From the NCBI GenBank assembly GCA_017985935.1, contig JAGNWT010000007.1, positions 1 to 64,000 on the forward strand: a DNA stretch of 64,000 bases. Reading direction: 5' to 3'. Source of the DNA: Anaerolineales bacterium. GTDB taxonomy: Bacteria > Chloroflexota > Anaerolineae > Anaerolineales > Villigracilaceae. Position 1 is the stretch's first letter. Each line of letters starts with the position of its first letter. Position numbers and translations under genes: made by a program. Below, piece after piece: positions 41,669 to 51,224 of this stretch. The notes below the pieces were generated by a model that was not told the DNA's origin, searched no databases, and worked only from the letters and a program-made list of their open reading frames with translations.

Positions 41669-44134
41669 ATGGACATAGACCTCGACCTCTATCGGCACGA
41701 AATTCGCGTCTCTTCCGACCCGCTTGTGCGCCTCTCGGCTGTGGATATCTCTCCCGAGCGGCCCGAGCGGACTTTTGTTTTCATTCACGGTTTTGGCGGG
41801 CAGGCGATGCAGTGGAAGTATCAACTTCATAAGTTCTCATTGAAGAACCGCGTCATCGCCCTGGATATGCGCGGGCATGGACTTTCCGATAAACCTTCCA
41901 CTGGCTATGACATGCCGCGCATCCAACTGGATCTGGAGACCGCGCTTGACTTGTTGAAAGTTTCCACGCCGATCGTTTTGGTGGGGCACTCCTTCGGCGG
42001 TGCGGTTGCCACCGATTTTGCGCTCAATCATCCCGAGCGGGTCGAACGTCTCATCATGATCGCTACAGCGGGTGAGTTCAAACTCAATCCGCTTTTCAAA
42101 CTTGGCTTGAACCTGCCGACCTGGTCGTTAAAGGTCATTGAGCCTTTCACCCGCAAATGGTTGTCGGGTCCGCCGCATGCGCTAAAACCCTTTTATCTGG
42201 ATAATCTTTCGCACTGGGTGGGTTGGGATAAGTTCGCCAAACTCAGCGTGCCCACGCTTGTCATCCGCGGGCACAGGGATGTTGTTTTTGAGCGACCGCT
42301 CTTTGAAAAGGTGGCGGGATCGATCATCGGCGCGGAAGAGGAAGATATCGGTGCATCCGGTCATATGGTCATGTTGGAGCGCCGCGAAGCGGTCAATCGT
42401 GCCATATCCCGTTTTCTAAATGGCGAGAAAAAATCATGGCGTGAAGAGTCTGCGGCGGCGATCAAATCTGTGCGAAATGCCCTCGCAGATGAACGTCCCT
42501 GGTTAAAGCATTATGAAGAAGGTGTGCCGTACACGGTTGGCATTCCACGCATCCCGGTTCATCATTTGCTGCGCTCTGCGGTGCGCAGGTTTCCGAACCG
42601 CACGGCGATCTATTTTGGCGGCGCAAAGTTTTCGTATCGCAAACTGAATCACGAAGCCAATCGTTTCGCCAACGCGCTGACCGCAATGGGTATCGGCAAG
42701 GGCGCGCGCGTGGTCTTGTATCTGCCGAACATTCCGCAGGCTGTGATCGCTTTTTATGGAGTGATCAAGGCTGGCGCGGTGGCGGTGTTCACTCCGCCAA
42801 TGACCGATGCCGACGAGTTGACCCGTCAGGTAAAGACAGTTGAGGCGCGCGCGCTGGTCACATTGAATTTGTGGGCCGGCATGGCGGGACAAGTTCAGCA
42901 GAACAGCGGACTCCCGTTGTTGGTTTTGACCGACGGAGGCGAATATCTTTCCCTGCCCAAACGGCTGATCTCACGCTGGCGCAATCGCGGATTGAACGTG
43001 GCGGGTGCCATGCGTTTCCGCCGCTGGATATCGGGGCAGAGCAACCAATCTCCAACAGTGGAAGTGAACCCCGAGGATATGGCAGTGATCCAGTTCACGG
43101 GCGGCACGACCGGCGATGCAAAAGGGGTGATGCTTTCTCATCGCAACCTCGTCGCCAATGCTTTGCAGACCCGTCACTGGCTTCCAAGAGCGGTGGAAGG
43201 GCGTGAGAGATTTTTGTGCGCCATTCCCTTCTCTCACAGTTACGGGCTGACCACATCCTTGAACGTGCCGGTCTCCATTGGCGCTTCGCTGATCTTGAAA
43301 CCGCAATTCCAGATCAAGGATATTCTCAACACCATCAAAAGATACAAGCCGACCATTTTCACCGGCACGCCGAACATGTATAACGCCATCAGCAATTTTC
43401 GCGGTGTGCGTAAATATGGCATCAGTTCCATCAAGGCCTGCATCAGCGGATCCGCGCCATTGCATGTGGAAGTGCAGGAAGAATTTGAGAAGCTTACAAA
43501 AGGCAAACTGGTGGAAGGCTACGGCTTGACCGAAGCCTCGCCTGTGACTCACGCCAACCCGTTGAACGGTGATCGTAAAGTAGGCAGTATTGGCATCCCG
43601 CTTCCATCCACACAGGCGGCTGTCGTGGACCTCGCCCGCGGGAGGAAAGAAGTGGAAGTCGGGCAGATCGGCGAGCTTGCGATCCGCGGACCGCAGGTGA
43701 TGATGGGGTACTGGAAGGATGAAGAATCCACAAAGGCGGTCTTGCTCGATGACGGCTGGCTGCTCACCGGCGATGTGGCCCAAATGGATGAAGACGGCTA
43801 CTTCCGTATCATCGCCCGCAAAGCAGATATGTGGTATCCCGATAAACCCGGCAAGCCTGCCTTCCCGCGCGATGTGGAAGAAGTGATCTACGAGATCCCA
43901 CAGGTGAAGGAAGTGGCGGTCGTGGCTGTAGCGGGGCATCCCTTCGCCTTCGTCATTGCTGGGCGCGAGCGCCCCACGCCGGAAGCGGTCATTGCTTATT
44001 GCAAGCGCCGCCTGCCGCCGCATTTAATTCCGCGCTTCGTGATCTTCATGGATGAATTCCCACGATCATATATCGGCAAGGTCCTTCGCCGCGAATTGGC
44101 AAAGCGTTATGGAAAGCAGATCGCAGGGGAATGA
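41669..44134 (+). CDS. Fusion of an alpha/beta hydrolase and an AMP-dependent acyl-CoA synthetase
   Basis: 821 residues. Residues 1-250 are an alpha/beta hydrolase with HGFGG oxyanion loop, the nucleophile elbow GHSFGG (Ser108) and a C-terminal GHMVMLE His. Residues about 290-821 are an ANL-superfamily enzyme with FTGGTTGDAKG (477-487), YGLTEAS and GDVAQMDEDGY. The usual hinge sequence is replaced by an unusual stretch, RKADMWYPDKPGKP, before PRDVEEVIYE, and a Lys lies near the end (GKVLRR). It may hydrolyse an ester or thioester and activate the acid. Substrates are unknown. No Shine-Dalgarno is visible. Confidence 0.88.
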   Translation: MDIDLDLYRHEIRVSSDPLVRLSAVDISPERPERTFVFIHGFGGQAMQWKYQLHKFSLKNRVIALDMRGHGLSDKPSTGYDMPRIQLDLETALDLLKVSTPIVLVGHSFGGAVATDFALNHPERVERLIMIATAGEFKLNPLFKLGLNLPTWSLKVIEPFTRKWLSGPPHALKPFYLDNLSHWVGWDKFAKLSVPTLVIRGHRDVVFERPLFEKVAGSIIGAEEEDIGASGHMVMLERREAVNRAISRFLNGEKKSWREESAAAIKSVRNALADERPWLKHYEEGVPYTVGIPRIPVHHLLRSAVRRFPNRTAIYFGGAKFSYRKLNHEANRFANALTAMGIGKGARVVLYLPNIPQAVIAFYGVIKAGAVAVFTPPMTDADELTRQVKTVEARALVTLNLWAGMAGQVQQNSGLPLLVLTDGGEYLSLPKRLISRWRNRGLNVAGAMRFRRWISGQSNQSPTVEVNPEDMAVIQFTGGTTGDAKGVMLSHRNLVANALQTRHWLPRAVEGRERFLCAIPFSHSYGLTTSLNVPVSIGASLILKPQFQIKDILNTIKRYKPTIFTGTPNMYNAISNFRGVRKYGISSIKACISGSAPLHVEVQEEFEKLTKGKLVEGYGLTEASPVTHANPLNGDRKVGSIGIPLPSTQAAVVDLARGRKEVEVGQIGELAIRGPQVMMGYWKDEESTKAVLLDDGWLLTGDVAQMDEDGYFRIIARKADMWYPDKPGKPAFPRDVEEVIYEIPQVKEVAVVAVAGHPFAFVIAGRERPTPEAVIAYCKRRLPPHLIPRFVIFMDEFPRSYIGKVLRRELAKRYGKQIAGE

Positions 44135-44158
44135 GATGATAAGGATGAATGATCAAGG

Positions 44159-45007
44159 ATGAAGGAAGAAATTAAAATAGCAAGCGGGGATATCCATGAC
44201 AAGCCAGTGAGTTTTGTTCAGCAGGGCAGCGGCAGACCTGTCATCCTTACGCATGGTTTGGCTGCGTCACTGCATGATTGGGATGACCTGCTGCCTGAGC
44301 TGGCTTCTTCGGGATATGCCGGTTACGCCCTCGACTTGTTCGGTCATGGTGAAAGCTGCAAACCCGCCGACCATAATGAATACACTTTCAATGCAGTCTT
44401 CGACCACTTCTCCGCGTGGATCGATTCCCTGCAGATCGATGAACCAATGATCTTGATCGGTCATTCGTTGGGAGGCGGGCTATCCCTGCAGTACGCGCTG
44501 CGATTCCCTGAGCGTGTTCAAGCGATCGTTTTGATCAATCCCTTCTATGACATCCACCAACTTCCGCCCATTCTGCGGCTCGCGTTTCGCCGAAAACTGA
44601 TCAACACTTCATTGATCGAGCGCACCCCCTATCGCCTGTTCCGTTTTTTTGTGGATATGACCAGCTTCAATTTTTACGTCGGGCAGCGCGAGACTCATAC
44701 CCTGCCGGAGCACATCCGCTATCAGACCGCGCTGGATTACACCCGCGCTGCTTCGGGCATTTACAACATTCCACGCACGCTGCCAGACCTGACCTCGAGC
44801 CTTCACCATGTGCAGCAGCCGACCCTTTTGCTTTGGGGCGGACGCGACCAAACTCTCGCTCCTGAATCTTTTCCACGCATTGGCGAATTGCTGCCCAATG
44901 TAACGGGCACGCACATCATTCCCGCTTGTGGGCATGTCCCGCATCAGTGCCACCCCGAAAAACTTAATCCGCATGTGATGAAGTTCCTCGCGCAATTGCA
45001 GGCATAA
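44159..45007 (+). CDS. Alpha/beta hydrolase
   Basis: 282 residues with the oxyanion motif TLTHGLAASLHDWD-like at the N-terminus, the nucleophile elbow GHSLGGG, a lid region, an acidic residue in LLWGGRDQTL and the catalytic His in CGHVPHQCHPE. A soluble esterase/hydrolase of unknown substrate. It lies 24 bases after the hydrolase/acyl-CoA synthetase fusion and is probably co-transcribed, suggesting linked lipid metabolism. Confidence 0.85.
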   Translation: MKEEIKIASGDIHDKPVSFVQQGSGRPVILTHGLAASLHDWDDLLPELASSGYAGYALDLFGHGESCKPADHNEYTFNAVFDHFSAWIDSLQIDEPMILIGHSLGGGLSLQYALRFPERVQAIVLINPFYDIHQLPPILRLAFRRKLINTSLIERTPYRLFRFFVDMTSFNFYVGQRETHTLPEHIRYQTALDYTRAASGIYNIPRTLPDLTSSLHHVQQPTLLLWGGRDQTLAPESFPRIGELLPNVTGTHIIPACGHVPHQCHPEKLNPHVMKFLAQLQA

Positions 45008-45226
45008 CCGATCGGCGCGTGCGGGCAGATTCCAAAGTATTTTCTTGAAACCCAACAAGCAGAGTGTGCTCACGGGGCGAGTCTGCATGATCTGCCGCTT
45101 GATCTCAAATCTCAAACACAAGTTTTGTGCATCAACGAAAAGGGAGGCGGACCCTCCCGCACTGCACGCATTCTTAAAATATTGAATCTGGCGATATTTT
45201 AAGGATGTGATGTACTTAAGTCCCTC
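45008..45226. other. Non-coding gap upstream of nrdR, no gene seen
   Basis: The gap between the hydrolase and nrdR is 336 bases. It contains a GGGAGG/CCTCCC hairpin near 45145 and a weak GCGG(G)CAGAT / ATCTGCCGC inverted repeat (45021-45098), neither followed by a U-run. No ORF, tRNA, cobalamin riboswitch or clear NrdR box could be made out. The rest holds the nrdR promoter. Confidence 0.4.
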
Positions 45227-45255
45227 TTGTATGTGATTTGCTTGTATGCTAAAAT
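45227..45255 (+). promoter_or_regulatory. Putative extended -10 promoter of nrdR
   Basis: TGCTAAAAT (45247-45255) is an extended -10; a weak -35 TTGTAT lies 17 bases upstream at 45227-45232. nrdR starts at 45344. Confidence 0.5.
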
Positions 45256-45343
45256 GCCGTCCACATTAGCCATATATACGGGGATGCAGTGCATGAACGC
45301 CCATATCTGGCTCTAACATTTGTTCTATTTGGAGTAACTTCTA

Positions 45344-45793
45344 ATGCGTTGTCCTTATTGCAAACACCATGATTCAAAGGTGCTGGATACTTCCCACGAT
45401 AGCCACGGGGGAATCCGCCGCCGCCGTGAGTGTTTAAAATGCAGGCAGCGCTTTAGCAGCTACGAACGCCCGATCCTGGCTACGCCGCTCCTGATCAAAC
45501 AGGATGGCGGACGCGAGGAGTTTGATCGTGAGAAATTGGCGCGCGGCATCCGCATTTCCTGCGCCAAGCGCCCGGTCTCGGCGGCGGATATTGAACGTAT
45601 GATCGGTCAGGTGGAATCTCAACTGCAAAAGCTCGGCAAGGCCGAAGTCTCTTCGCGTGTGGTGGGTGACCTGGTCATGGCGACCCTGAAAGAGGTGGAT
45701 CAGATCGCCTACATTCGTTACGCCATTGTGTATCTTGGGCTGGACGACCTTCAATCCATCCGCACGGAAATCGATCAACTACTGGAAGATTAA
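45344..45793 (+). CDS. nrdR: Transcriptional repressor NrdR
   Basis: 149 residues: N-terminal zinc ribbon (MRCPYC ... ECLKC), followed by an ATP-cone domain (LLIKQDGGREEFDREKLARGI). NrdR senses ATP/dATP and represses ribonucleotide reductase genes. It directly precedes nrdJ. A hairpin terminator lies between the two. Confidence 0.95.
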   Translation: MRCPYCKHHDSKVLDTSHDSHGGIRRRRECLKCRQRFSSYERPILATPLLIKQDGGREEFDREKLARGIRISCAKRPVSAADIERMIGQVESQLQKLGKAEVSSRVVGDLVMATLKEVDQIAYIRYAIVYLGLDDLQSIRTEIDQLLED

Positions 45794-45795
45794 TA

Positions 45796-45844
45796 AGCAG
45801 GCAGCGGCACTCCCTTAATGGGGAGTGTTTCTGCCTGCTGTTTT
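45796..45844 (+). terminator. Intrinsic terminator between nrdR and nrdJ
   Basis: Outer stem AGCAGGCAG (45796-45804) / CTGCCTGCT (45831-45839) and inner stem CACTCCC (45808-45814) / GGGAGTG (45821-45827), followed by GTTTT. It may partly uncouple nrdJ from nrdR. Confidence 0.75.
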
Positions 45845-45901
45845 GCCCGAAAACGGCGCAAGCCTGTGCTTATAAGAAAACTTTTATCAGGAGAGTATCA
45901 A

Positions 45902-48472
45902 ATGGTTAACAAGTCTGCTGAACCCACCATCAAGAACGGTCTGCTTCCCACCCCGCCGATCGCAAAGGGTATGCCAAAGGCCACCCTCACAGATAACGCG
46001 CGGCAGGTGTTGATGAAACGCTATGTCCGCCGCGGGGACGATGGCAAGCCCGCCGAGAATGTGGAAGAAATGTTCTGGCGTGTTGCCTTTCACGTGGCCA
46101 GAGTGGAGGAGCAATGGGGCGCAGACGTTGCCAAGCGCACTGTGGAGTATTACCACCTGCTCTCGAGCAAGAAGTTCTTTCCGAACTCTCCGACCTTTAC
46201 CGGTGCGGGAACCCCGCTCGGTCAGCTTGCCGCTTGTTTTGTGCTTCCCATTACCGATGACATGGGACGTCACAGCGCGGGCATCTTCCAGACCTTGCGC
46301 GATGCTGCCCTGATCCAGCAGACGGGCGGCGGCAATGGATTCTCCTTCTCGCGGCTTCGCCCGCATGGCACCATGGTGTTGACCTCGGCCGGGCAGGCCA
46401 CCGGACCGGTGGGATTCCTGCGGGTGTACGACCATGCCTTTGGCGAGATCGCCCAGGGCGGCACACGCCGCGGCGCGAATATGGCTGTTCTGCGGGTGGA
46501 CCACCCGGATGTGGAAGAGTTCATCACTTGCAAGATCAATGAAAATTCCATCACCAACTTTAATATCTCTGTGGGCATTACCGACGCGTTCATGGAAGCG
46601 GTGAAGGAAGACAGGGAGTGGGACCTGCGCTTCCCTGACCTGGTTGAAATGAAGCAAAGAGGTTTCAACGGCACGCTCGAGCAGGCTGAGGCGGCCGGGA
46701 TCAAGATCAATGTCTATAAGACGGTTAACGCGCGCGAGTTGTTCAATAAGATCGTCAAGCAGGCGCATCACAACGGTGAGCCCGGTGTGCTCTTCCTCGA
46801 TGCTGCCAATCGTCATAACCCTGTGCCGCACCTGTATCCGCTCGAAGCGACCAATCCCTGCGGTGAACAATGGCTTGGACCGTATGAGAATTGCTGCCTT
46901 GGTTCTGTGAATCTCAACGAACACTGCGGCCCCGATGGCTCGGTGGATTGGGAAACCCTGCGCAAATCGGTTGTGACCGCCACCCGCTTCCTCGATGATG
47001 TGGTGGAGGCGAATGCCTATGTGCCCGCTGTGGCCCAGTTGAAGGAAGCCGCTCACAAGGCGCGCCGCATCGGCTTGGGCATCATGGGTCTCGCGGACCT
47101 GATGTACCATGTGGGCGTGCGTTATGGCTCATTGGAAGGGCAGGAGTTTGGCGCCCAGGTGATGGAGTTTGTCCGTTACCACGCCATGAAGACCAGTGTG
47201 GAACTCGCTGAAGAGCGCGGACCATTCCCGGCGATCGAAGGCTCGATCTATGATATGGATGACATGAAGTGGACCGCGCCCAAATCGCTGGTCAGCTATC
47301 AGCATAACTGGGGCAGACCCGAGGTTAAGTGGGATGCGATCACAAGCGGCATCAAGCAGCACGGCATCCGCAATGCCGCGCAGACCACGGTCGCGCCGAC
47401 CGGCACCATCGCCACCGTTGCAGGTTGTGAGGGGTACGGCTGTGAACCTGTTTTCGCGCTGGCATACATCCGCCATGTGAATGACAACGGCAAGGATCTG
47501 AAACTGACCTATGCCAGCCCGCGCTTCGATGAGGCGTTAAAGAAACTTGGGCTGGGAGAAGAGAAGAGACAGGAGATCGTGGAGCAGGTGATGAACCAGG
47601 GAACCTGCCAGCACATCGCCGAACTTCCGCAGCGCATCCGCGATACCTTTGTGGTTTCTGGCGATGTGACCGCCGAGGAGCATGTGCGCATGCAAGGCGC
47701 TCTGCAAGCCTTTGTGGATAACTCGCTCTCGAAGACCGTGAACTTCTCTGAGGGCGCCACCGAAAGCGATGTGGCGATTGCCTACCAACTGGCTTGGGAA
47801 TTGGGCTGTAAGGGTATTACGGTCTATGTGACCGGCTCACGCGACAAGGTGGTGTTGGAAACGAAAGCCACTGCTGAGAAGAAGGAAGCGCCTCAAGCCG
47901 CGCCCGTGCCTGCTGCCGCTCAACCGGCAGTTCCCGTCATTTGGCACGATACCAAGAAACCGCGTCCCAAGGCTTTGCATGGCAAGACCTATAACATTGA
48001 AACCCCCGTGGGCAAGGCGTTCATCACCATCAACGAGAACGGCGGAGACCAGCCCTTTGAGGCTTTTGTGAACACAGCCAAGGCAGGCTCTGAAACTGCC
48101 GCGGTCTCTGAGGCCATTGGACGGTTGATCTCCTACATCTTGCGGATGGCTTCTCCCGTTGCCCCCGTGGATCGGATGCGCGAGGTGGTGCGTCAGCTCA
48201 TTGGCATTGGCGGCGGGCGTTCTTTGGGATTTGGCATTAATCGCGTGCGCTCCCTGCCCGATGGCATTGGTCAGGTACTCGATACCTATCTGCTTGCCAA
48301 GGAAGGTCATGTGGTGGAGGAGGTGAAGCCCAATGGGAACGGGCATCATGCCGAGAACCACGCCCAGCCTTTAATGAAGATCGGTGATTTGTGCCCCGAG
48401 TGCGGCGAGGCGGCTGTCATCAATGAGGAAGGCTGCCGCAAGTGTTATGCTTGTGGGTATAGTGAGTGCTAG
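45902..48472 (+). CDS. nrdJ: Adenosylcobalamin-dependent (class II) ribonucleotide reductase
   Basis: 856 residues from ATG 45902, behind CAGGAGAG. Class II features: [45 protein letters not shown] and the catalytic [21 protein letters not shown]. The C-terminal region adds a TSCPD-type domain ([13 protein letters not shown] ... [11 protein letters not shown]) and a zinc ribbon (CPECGE ... [12 protein letters not shown]). It makes deoxyribonucleotides with B12 and without oxygen. It is controlled, probably, by the adjacent NrdR. Confidence 0.95.
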   Translation: MVNKSAEPTIKNGLLPTPPIAKGMPKATLTDNARQVLMKRYVRRGDDGKPAENVEEMFWRVAFHVARVEEQWGADVAKRTVEYYHLLSSKKFFPNSPTFTGAGTPLGQLAACFVLPITDDMGRHSAGIFQTLRDAALIQQTGGGNGFSFSRLRPHGTMVLTSAGQATGPVGFLRVYDHAFGEIAQGGTRRGANMAVLRVDHPDVEEFITCKINENSITNFNISVGITDAFMEAVKEDREWDLRFPDLVEMKQRGFNGTLEQAEAAGIKINVYKTVNARELFNKIVKQAHHNGEPGVLFLDAANRHNPVPHLYPLEATNPCGEQWLGPYENCCLGSVNLNEHCGPDGSVDWETLRKSVVTATRFLDDVVEANAYVPAVAQLKEAAHKARRIGLGIMGLADLMYHVGVRYGSLEGQEFGAQVMEFVRYHAMKTSVELAEERGPFPAIEGSIYDMDDMKWTAPKSLVSYQHNWGRPEVKWDAITSGIKQHGIRNAAQTTVAPTGTIATVAGCEGYGCEPVFALAYIRHVNDNGKDLKLTYASPRFDEALKKLGLGEEKRQEIVEQVMNQGTCQHIAELPQRIRDTFVVSGDVTAEEHVRMQGALQAFVDNSLSKTVNFSEGATESDVAIAYQLAWELGCKGITVYVTGSRDKVVLETKATAEKKEAPQAAPVPAAAQPAVPVIWHDTKKPRPKALHGKTYNIETPVGKAFITINENGGDQPFEAFVNTAKAGSETAAVSEAIGRLISYILRMASPVAPVDRMREVVRQLIGIGGGRSLGFGINRVRSLPDGIGQVLDTYLLAKEGHVVEEVKPNGNGHHAENHAQPLMKIGDLCPECGEAAVINEEGCRKCYACGYSEC

Positions 48473-48501
48473 CTGGTAGCCGTATAGATTGATAATTTGC
48501 G

Positions 48502-48531
48502 GGGGCGGAAGGTTCTTTTCCGCCCCTTTTT
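48502..48531 (+). terminator. Intrinsic terminator after nrdJ
   Basis: GGGGCGGAA (48502-48510) pairs with TTCCGCCCC (48518-48526), followed by TTTTT. Confidence 0.92.
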
Positions 48532-48587
48532 ATATTAAACTAATGGATAATCTTTTTATCTTCGCTTGATCTAGATAGGATGGGCAA

Positions 48588-50462
48588 ATGAACAAGAAGT
48601 TGATGATCAGTTATTCCCGTCAGCAGACACCCTTTGTAAATCGTTTCTATAAGCAATTGTTGAAAGCGGGTTATTCCGTTTGGCTTGATTATCAAGAATT
48701 GGTTCCTGCAAAAAAATGGAAAGACCAGATTACAGAAGGGGTTCTCACTGCAGATGTCGTGCTTTTAGTCGTATCGGACGATTCTCTCAATTCTGCCAAC
48801 GTTCGATACGAATGGGAGACCGCGCTCAAGAATGGTCGGCGTGTCATTCTGGTCATCTTTGAGGCCGTGCCGATTGAAGACGAGCGACTTCGAAATTGCG
48901 AGTTTGTGGATTTCCGCGTCAATCATCAGAAGTCCATGAAGAAACTTATGGATAAACTGGAAGGCAAAGAGCAGAAAGGAAAACAGCCCCTCCTCCCGCA
49001 AAGCGGATTTAAAGCGCCTGCCACCTTTTGGGTCTCGCTCTTCTTCAGCATATTCGTAGTGGTAGCCTCCCTTCCGACCGTGTGGACGATTTTTATTCCC
49101 TATATTTTATTTCCCCTGCCTTGGCAGATTTACCGCCGAAATTACAGTTTTGCGCGTGTCATTCCTGCTTTATTGCTTTTGCCCTTTTTCATATTCTTTA
49201 GTGCAGTCATGTTGTTTCAAGAGGGTGGACTGTTCTTCTTTATGGAGAGTTATATAAATTCTCTGACATTTTTTGTCATTTCCGTCCTTTTCGGATGGCC
49301 GCTGGTGTTGTTACTGGTCACGCCGGTCATGCAGCGCCGTGCACGACCCGAAGCGGCTTTTACATATTTTGTTAACCCCAAACGAATGGAAGATGTACAG
49401 CCGCGGTCGGTGAAATTCTATATTGACCATGCTCTTGAGGACGGAAGATACGCGGAAGACCTACGCAAAAGACTCGAAGGATACGGGCACGAATATATTG
49501 AAAATGGTAAAGATGTCAGTGTGGAGGTTTTGTTTATCCTGATGTCTGAATACAAAAAGGAAAGTGAATTCATCAGAGACGGGCTTGCAGTCTTTCCTAT
49601 CCAACTACAAAAGGTTTCTTCAAGGCAAGTTCAGGATCAACTCAAGTATATTCAGTGGATTGATTTCCGATATGGACTGGCGAATGTCGATAAGCTCGCT
49701 AAATTGCTCCCTGAGCCAAATAAGCTGGCCAAGGCGCTCACGGTTCCACCGGCAGGGAATCAAGAAGTGTTTCCGCTTGTGGTCAGTGCATTGCAATATT
49801 TCTTTCTTATTATTGGCATTATGGGTGGCGGAAACCTGCTTACATCCGCTTTAACCCTTGCTACGACCTTGTTCACCACCGGTATTGATCTTGCGAACAT
49901 AATCAGAATCATCTTTGTGACCCTGACCGGCGTGGTGTTATTTGGTATGGTTTTCTATTCAGTACGCGGATTACGTACCCGAAAAGGAGGGACGGCATCG
50001 GTCTATCCACTTGTGGTACTTTCCATTTTTCAAGTGTTCGTGTTCTTTTCGGTCTTCCTGATCCTGGAAGGTCGTACTGCCAATGCAATTCTTGATAATA
50101 AATTTTCCCGGGCGCAAGATGGTCCACTGATTTCAATTATGTCATTTCCGGTTGGGTTGGTGGTTTTGCTTCCATTCCTTGTTTTTGGCTGGAGAAACCT
50201 GTATCGCTGGCTTCCCCGCCATCAAGGCGTAAACATTGACCCTGTGGAAAATGCCTTGCTGTTATACAGCGACTCGCGCCTGAGCGTTCTGTTAAGACAA
50301 ATGCTATTTCATGGTTTACTCTTTATCTCGTTGATTTTTATATTTTTAGGAGTGGGAAACCTTCATGCTCCTACTGTTGCTTGGAACTTCGCACTCATTG
50401 CGGGTATGTTCCTCTTTTTTGCTGCGTTAGCTCGGTGGCGTGTAAAGAAGATGATGGGGTAG
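48588..50462 (+). CDS. Membrane-anchored TIR-domain protein with a second TIR-like domain
   Basis: 624 residues. Residues 1-125 are a TIR domain: KLMISYSRQQTPFVNRF, GYSVWLDYQEL, a VVLLVVSDDSLNSANV strand and Glu75 in YEWETAL, the position of the catalytic Glu in NAD-cleaving TIRs. Helices at about 150-250 are followed by a soluble segment (about 265-375) that repeats the order of TIR strands (SVKFYIDHALEDGRYAEDLRKRLEGYG ... VEVLFILMSEYKKESEF) but looks degenerate. A second block of helices runs to the end. Bacterial TIR proteins act in phage defence or signalling. No classical defence gene lies beside it. Confidence 0.75.
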   Translation: MNKKLMISYSRQQTPFVNRFYKQLLKAGYSVWLDYQELVPAKKWKDQITEGVLTADVVLLVVSDDSLNSANVRYEWETALKNGRRVILVIFEAVPIEDERLRNCEFVDFRVNHQKSMKKLMDKLEGKEQKGKQPLLPQSGFKAPATFWVSLFFSIFVVVASLPTVWTIFIPYILFPLPWQIYRRNYSFARVIPALLLLPFFIFFSAVMLFQEGGLFFFMESYINSLTFFVISVLFGWPLVLLLVTPVMQRRARPEAAFTYFVNPKRMEDVQPRSVKFYIDHALEDGRYAEDLRKRLEGYGHEYIENGKDVSVEVLFILMSEYKKESEFIRDGLAVFPIQLQKVSSRQVQDQLKYIQWIDFRYGLANVDKLAKLLPEPNKLAKALTVPPAGNQEVFPLVVSALQYFFLIIGIMGGGNLLTSALTLATTLFTTGIDLANIIRIIFVTLTGVVLFGMVFYSVRGLRTRKGGTASVYPLVVLSIFQVFVFFSVFLILEGRTANAILDNKFSRAQDGPLISIMSFPVGLVVLLPFLVFGWRNLYRWLPRHQGVNIDPVENALLLYSDSRLSVLLRQMLFHGLLFISLIFIFLGVGNLHAPTVAWNFALIAGMFLFFAALARWRVKKMMG

Positions 50463-50648
50463 GCTTTAAATCCCTTTCGCTACTTTAATTTCCGACTACG
50501 ATAATTCGTTTATCCGCTTTTCATCACCAAATGAGGAGATTGGCGATCCTCCGATCTGTGGACTCAACCTCTCGTTCCACCGTGCCTTTGGCTTCGTAAT
50601 AAATATCACAACCTCCCTGAATATCCTTATGCAAAAAAAGATATTATG

Positions 50649-50675
50649 TATAATTCGGCGCTAGTCAGCGCTAGT
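50649..50675 (+). promoter_or_regulatory. TATAAT box followed by direct repeats
   Basis: TATAAT at 50649-50654 is followed by GCGCTAGT (50658-50665) repeated at 50668-50675, a 10-base period at the predicted start site. No good -35 is seen. It resembles an operator for the gene at 50703. The rest of the gap 50463-50702 shows only a GAGGA/TCCTC inverted repeat. Confidence 0.4.
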
Positions 50676-50702
50676 ATCTTTACTTAAGGAAGCGAAAGCA
50701 GC

Positions 50703-51128
50703 ATGCCGATCCGTTATTGCATTCATCCTGAACTGAACATGATCTTGTATATTGGCGAAGGGGTGGTTACAGCAGCGGAGTATTTCAAAACAGCGACTAT
50801 TGCTTCTCAAGATCCGCGCCGCAAATGGGGCATGATCAATATTGTCGATATGCTCGGCGCAGAAGAAGACTTTGACCTGCAAGACGTCCGCCGTGCCATA
50901 GAGATCGGCAAAAGTTTTTTCGACCGGGGTCTAAAGCTCGAACCCATGGCCGTTCTCAGTTACAGCACTGGCGTCCGGCTGGTCGCCGATGCGGTCAAGC
51001 TGATGTCTGTGGATGTGAAGTTGGAATTTGAAGTATATAGTTCCATCGAAGAAATGATCGAAGCAATGGGATATTCAAGCTGCAAGCAAGAGGTCATTTC
51101 ATTTTATGAACGTTGTAGATATGGTTGA
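50703..51128 (+). CDS. Hypothetical protein, possible STAS-like fold
   Basis: 141 residues. The pattern of strands and helices (HPELNMILYIGEGVVTAAEYF, KWGMINIVDMLG, MAVLSYSTGVRLVADAVK) is suggestive of SpoIIAA/STAS-like proteins. No catalytic residues or metal motif are visible. The ATG follows AAGGAAGCGAAAGCAGC. Confidence 0.5.
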   Translation: MPIRYCIHPELNMILYIGEGVVTAAEYFKTATIASQDPRRKWGMINIVDMLGAEEDFDLQDVRRAIEIGKSFFDRGLKLEPMAVLSYSTGVRLVADAVKLMSVDVKLEFEVYSSIEEMIEAMGYSSCKQEVISFYERCRYG

Positions 51129-51224
51129 AGATCTGCCTGCCCGCCTTGAGATTTTCCCCTGCCTAAACCCGCGTTCTTTTTTCCCATGGTTTGAAAGCCC
51201 CCAGGTAAGACTATAATAAAAAAT

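Noticed and set aside
42971..44023. 350-codon open frame antisense to the acyl-CoA synthetase domain
   Set aside because: It mirrors a conserved ANL-enzyme region and shows only low-complexity sequence.
41669..44134. OleBC olefin-synthesis fusion
   Set aside because: The domain order resembles OleB-OleC fusions, but the hydrolase nucleophile is Ser (GHSFGG), whereas OleB is expected to use Asp, and no OleA or OleD gene is nearby.
45008..45343. Cobalamin riboswitch upstream of nrdR/nrdJ
   Set aside because: No B12-box-like GCCACTG sequence or the expected multi-stem layout was found in this gap or between nrdR and nrdJ.
45887..47110. 407-codon open frame antisense to nrdJ
   Set aside because: It lies wholly over nrdJ, whose motifs are clear, and has no recognisable domain or start signal.
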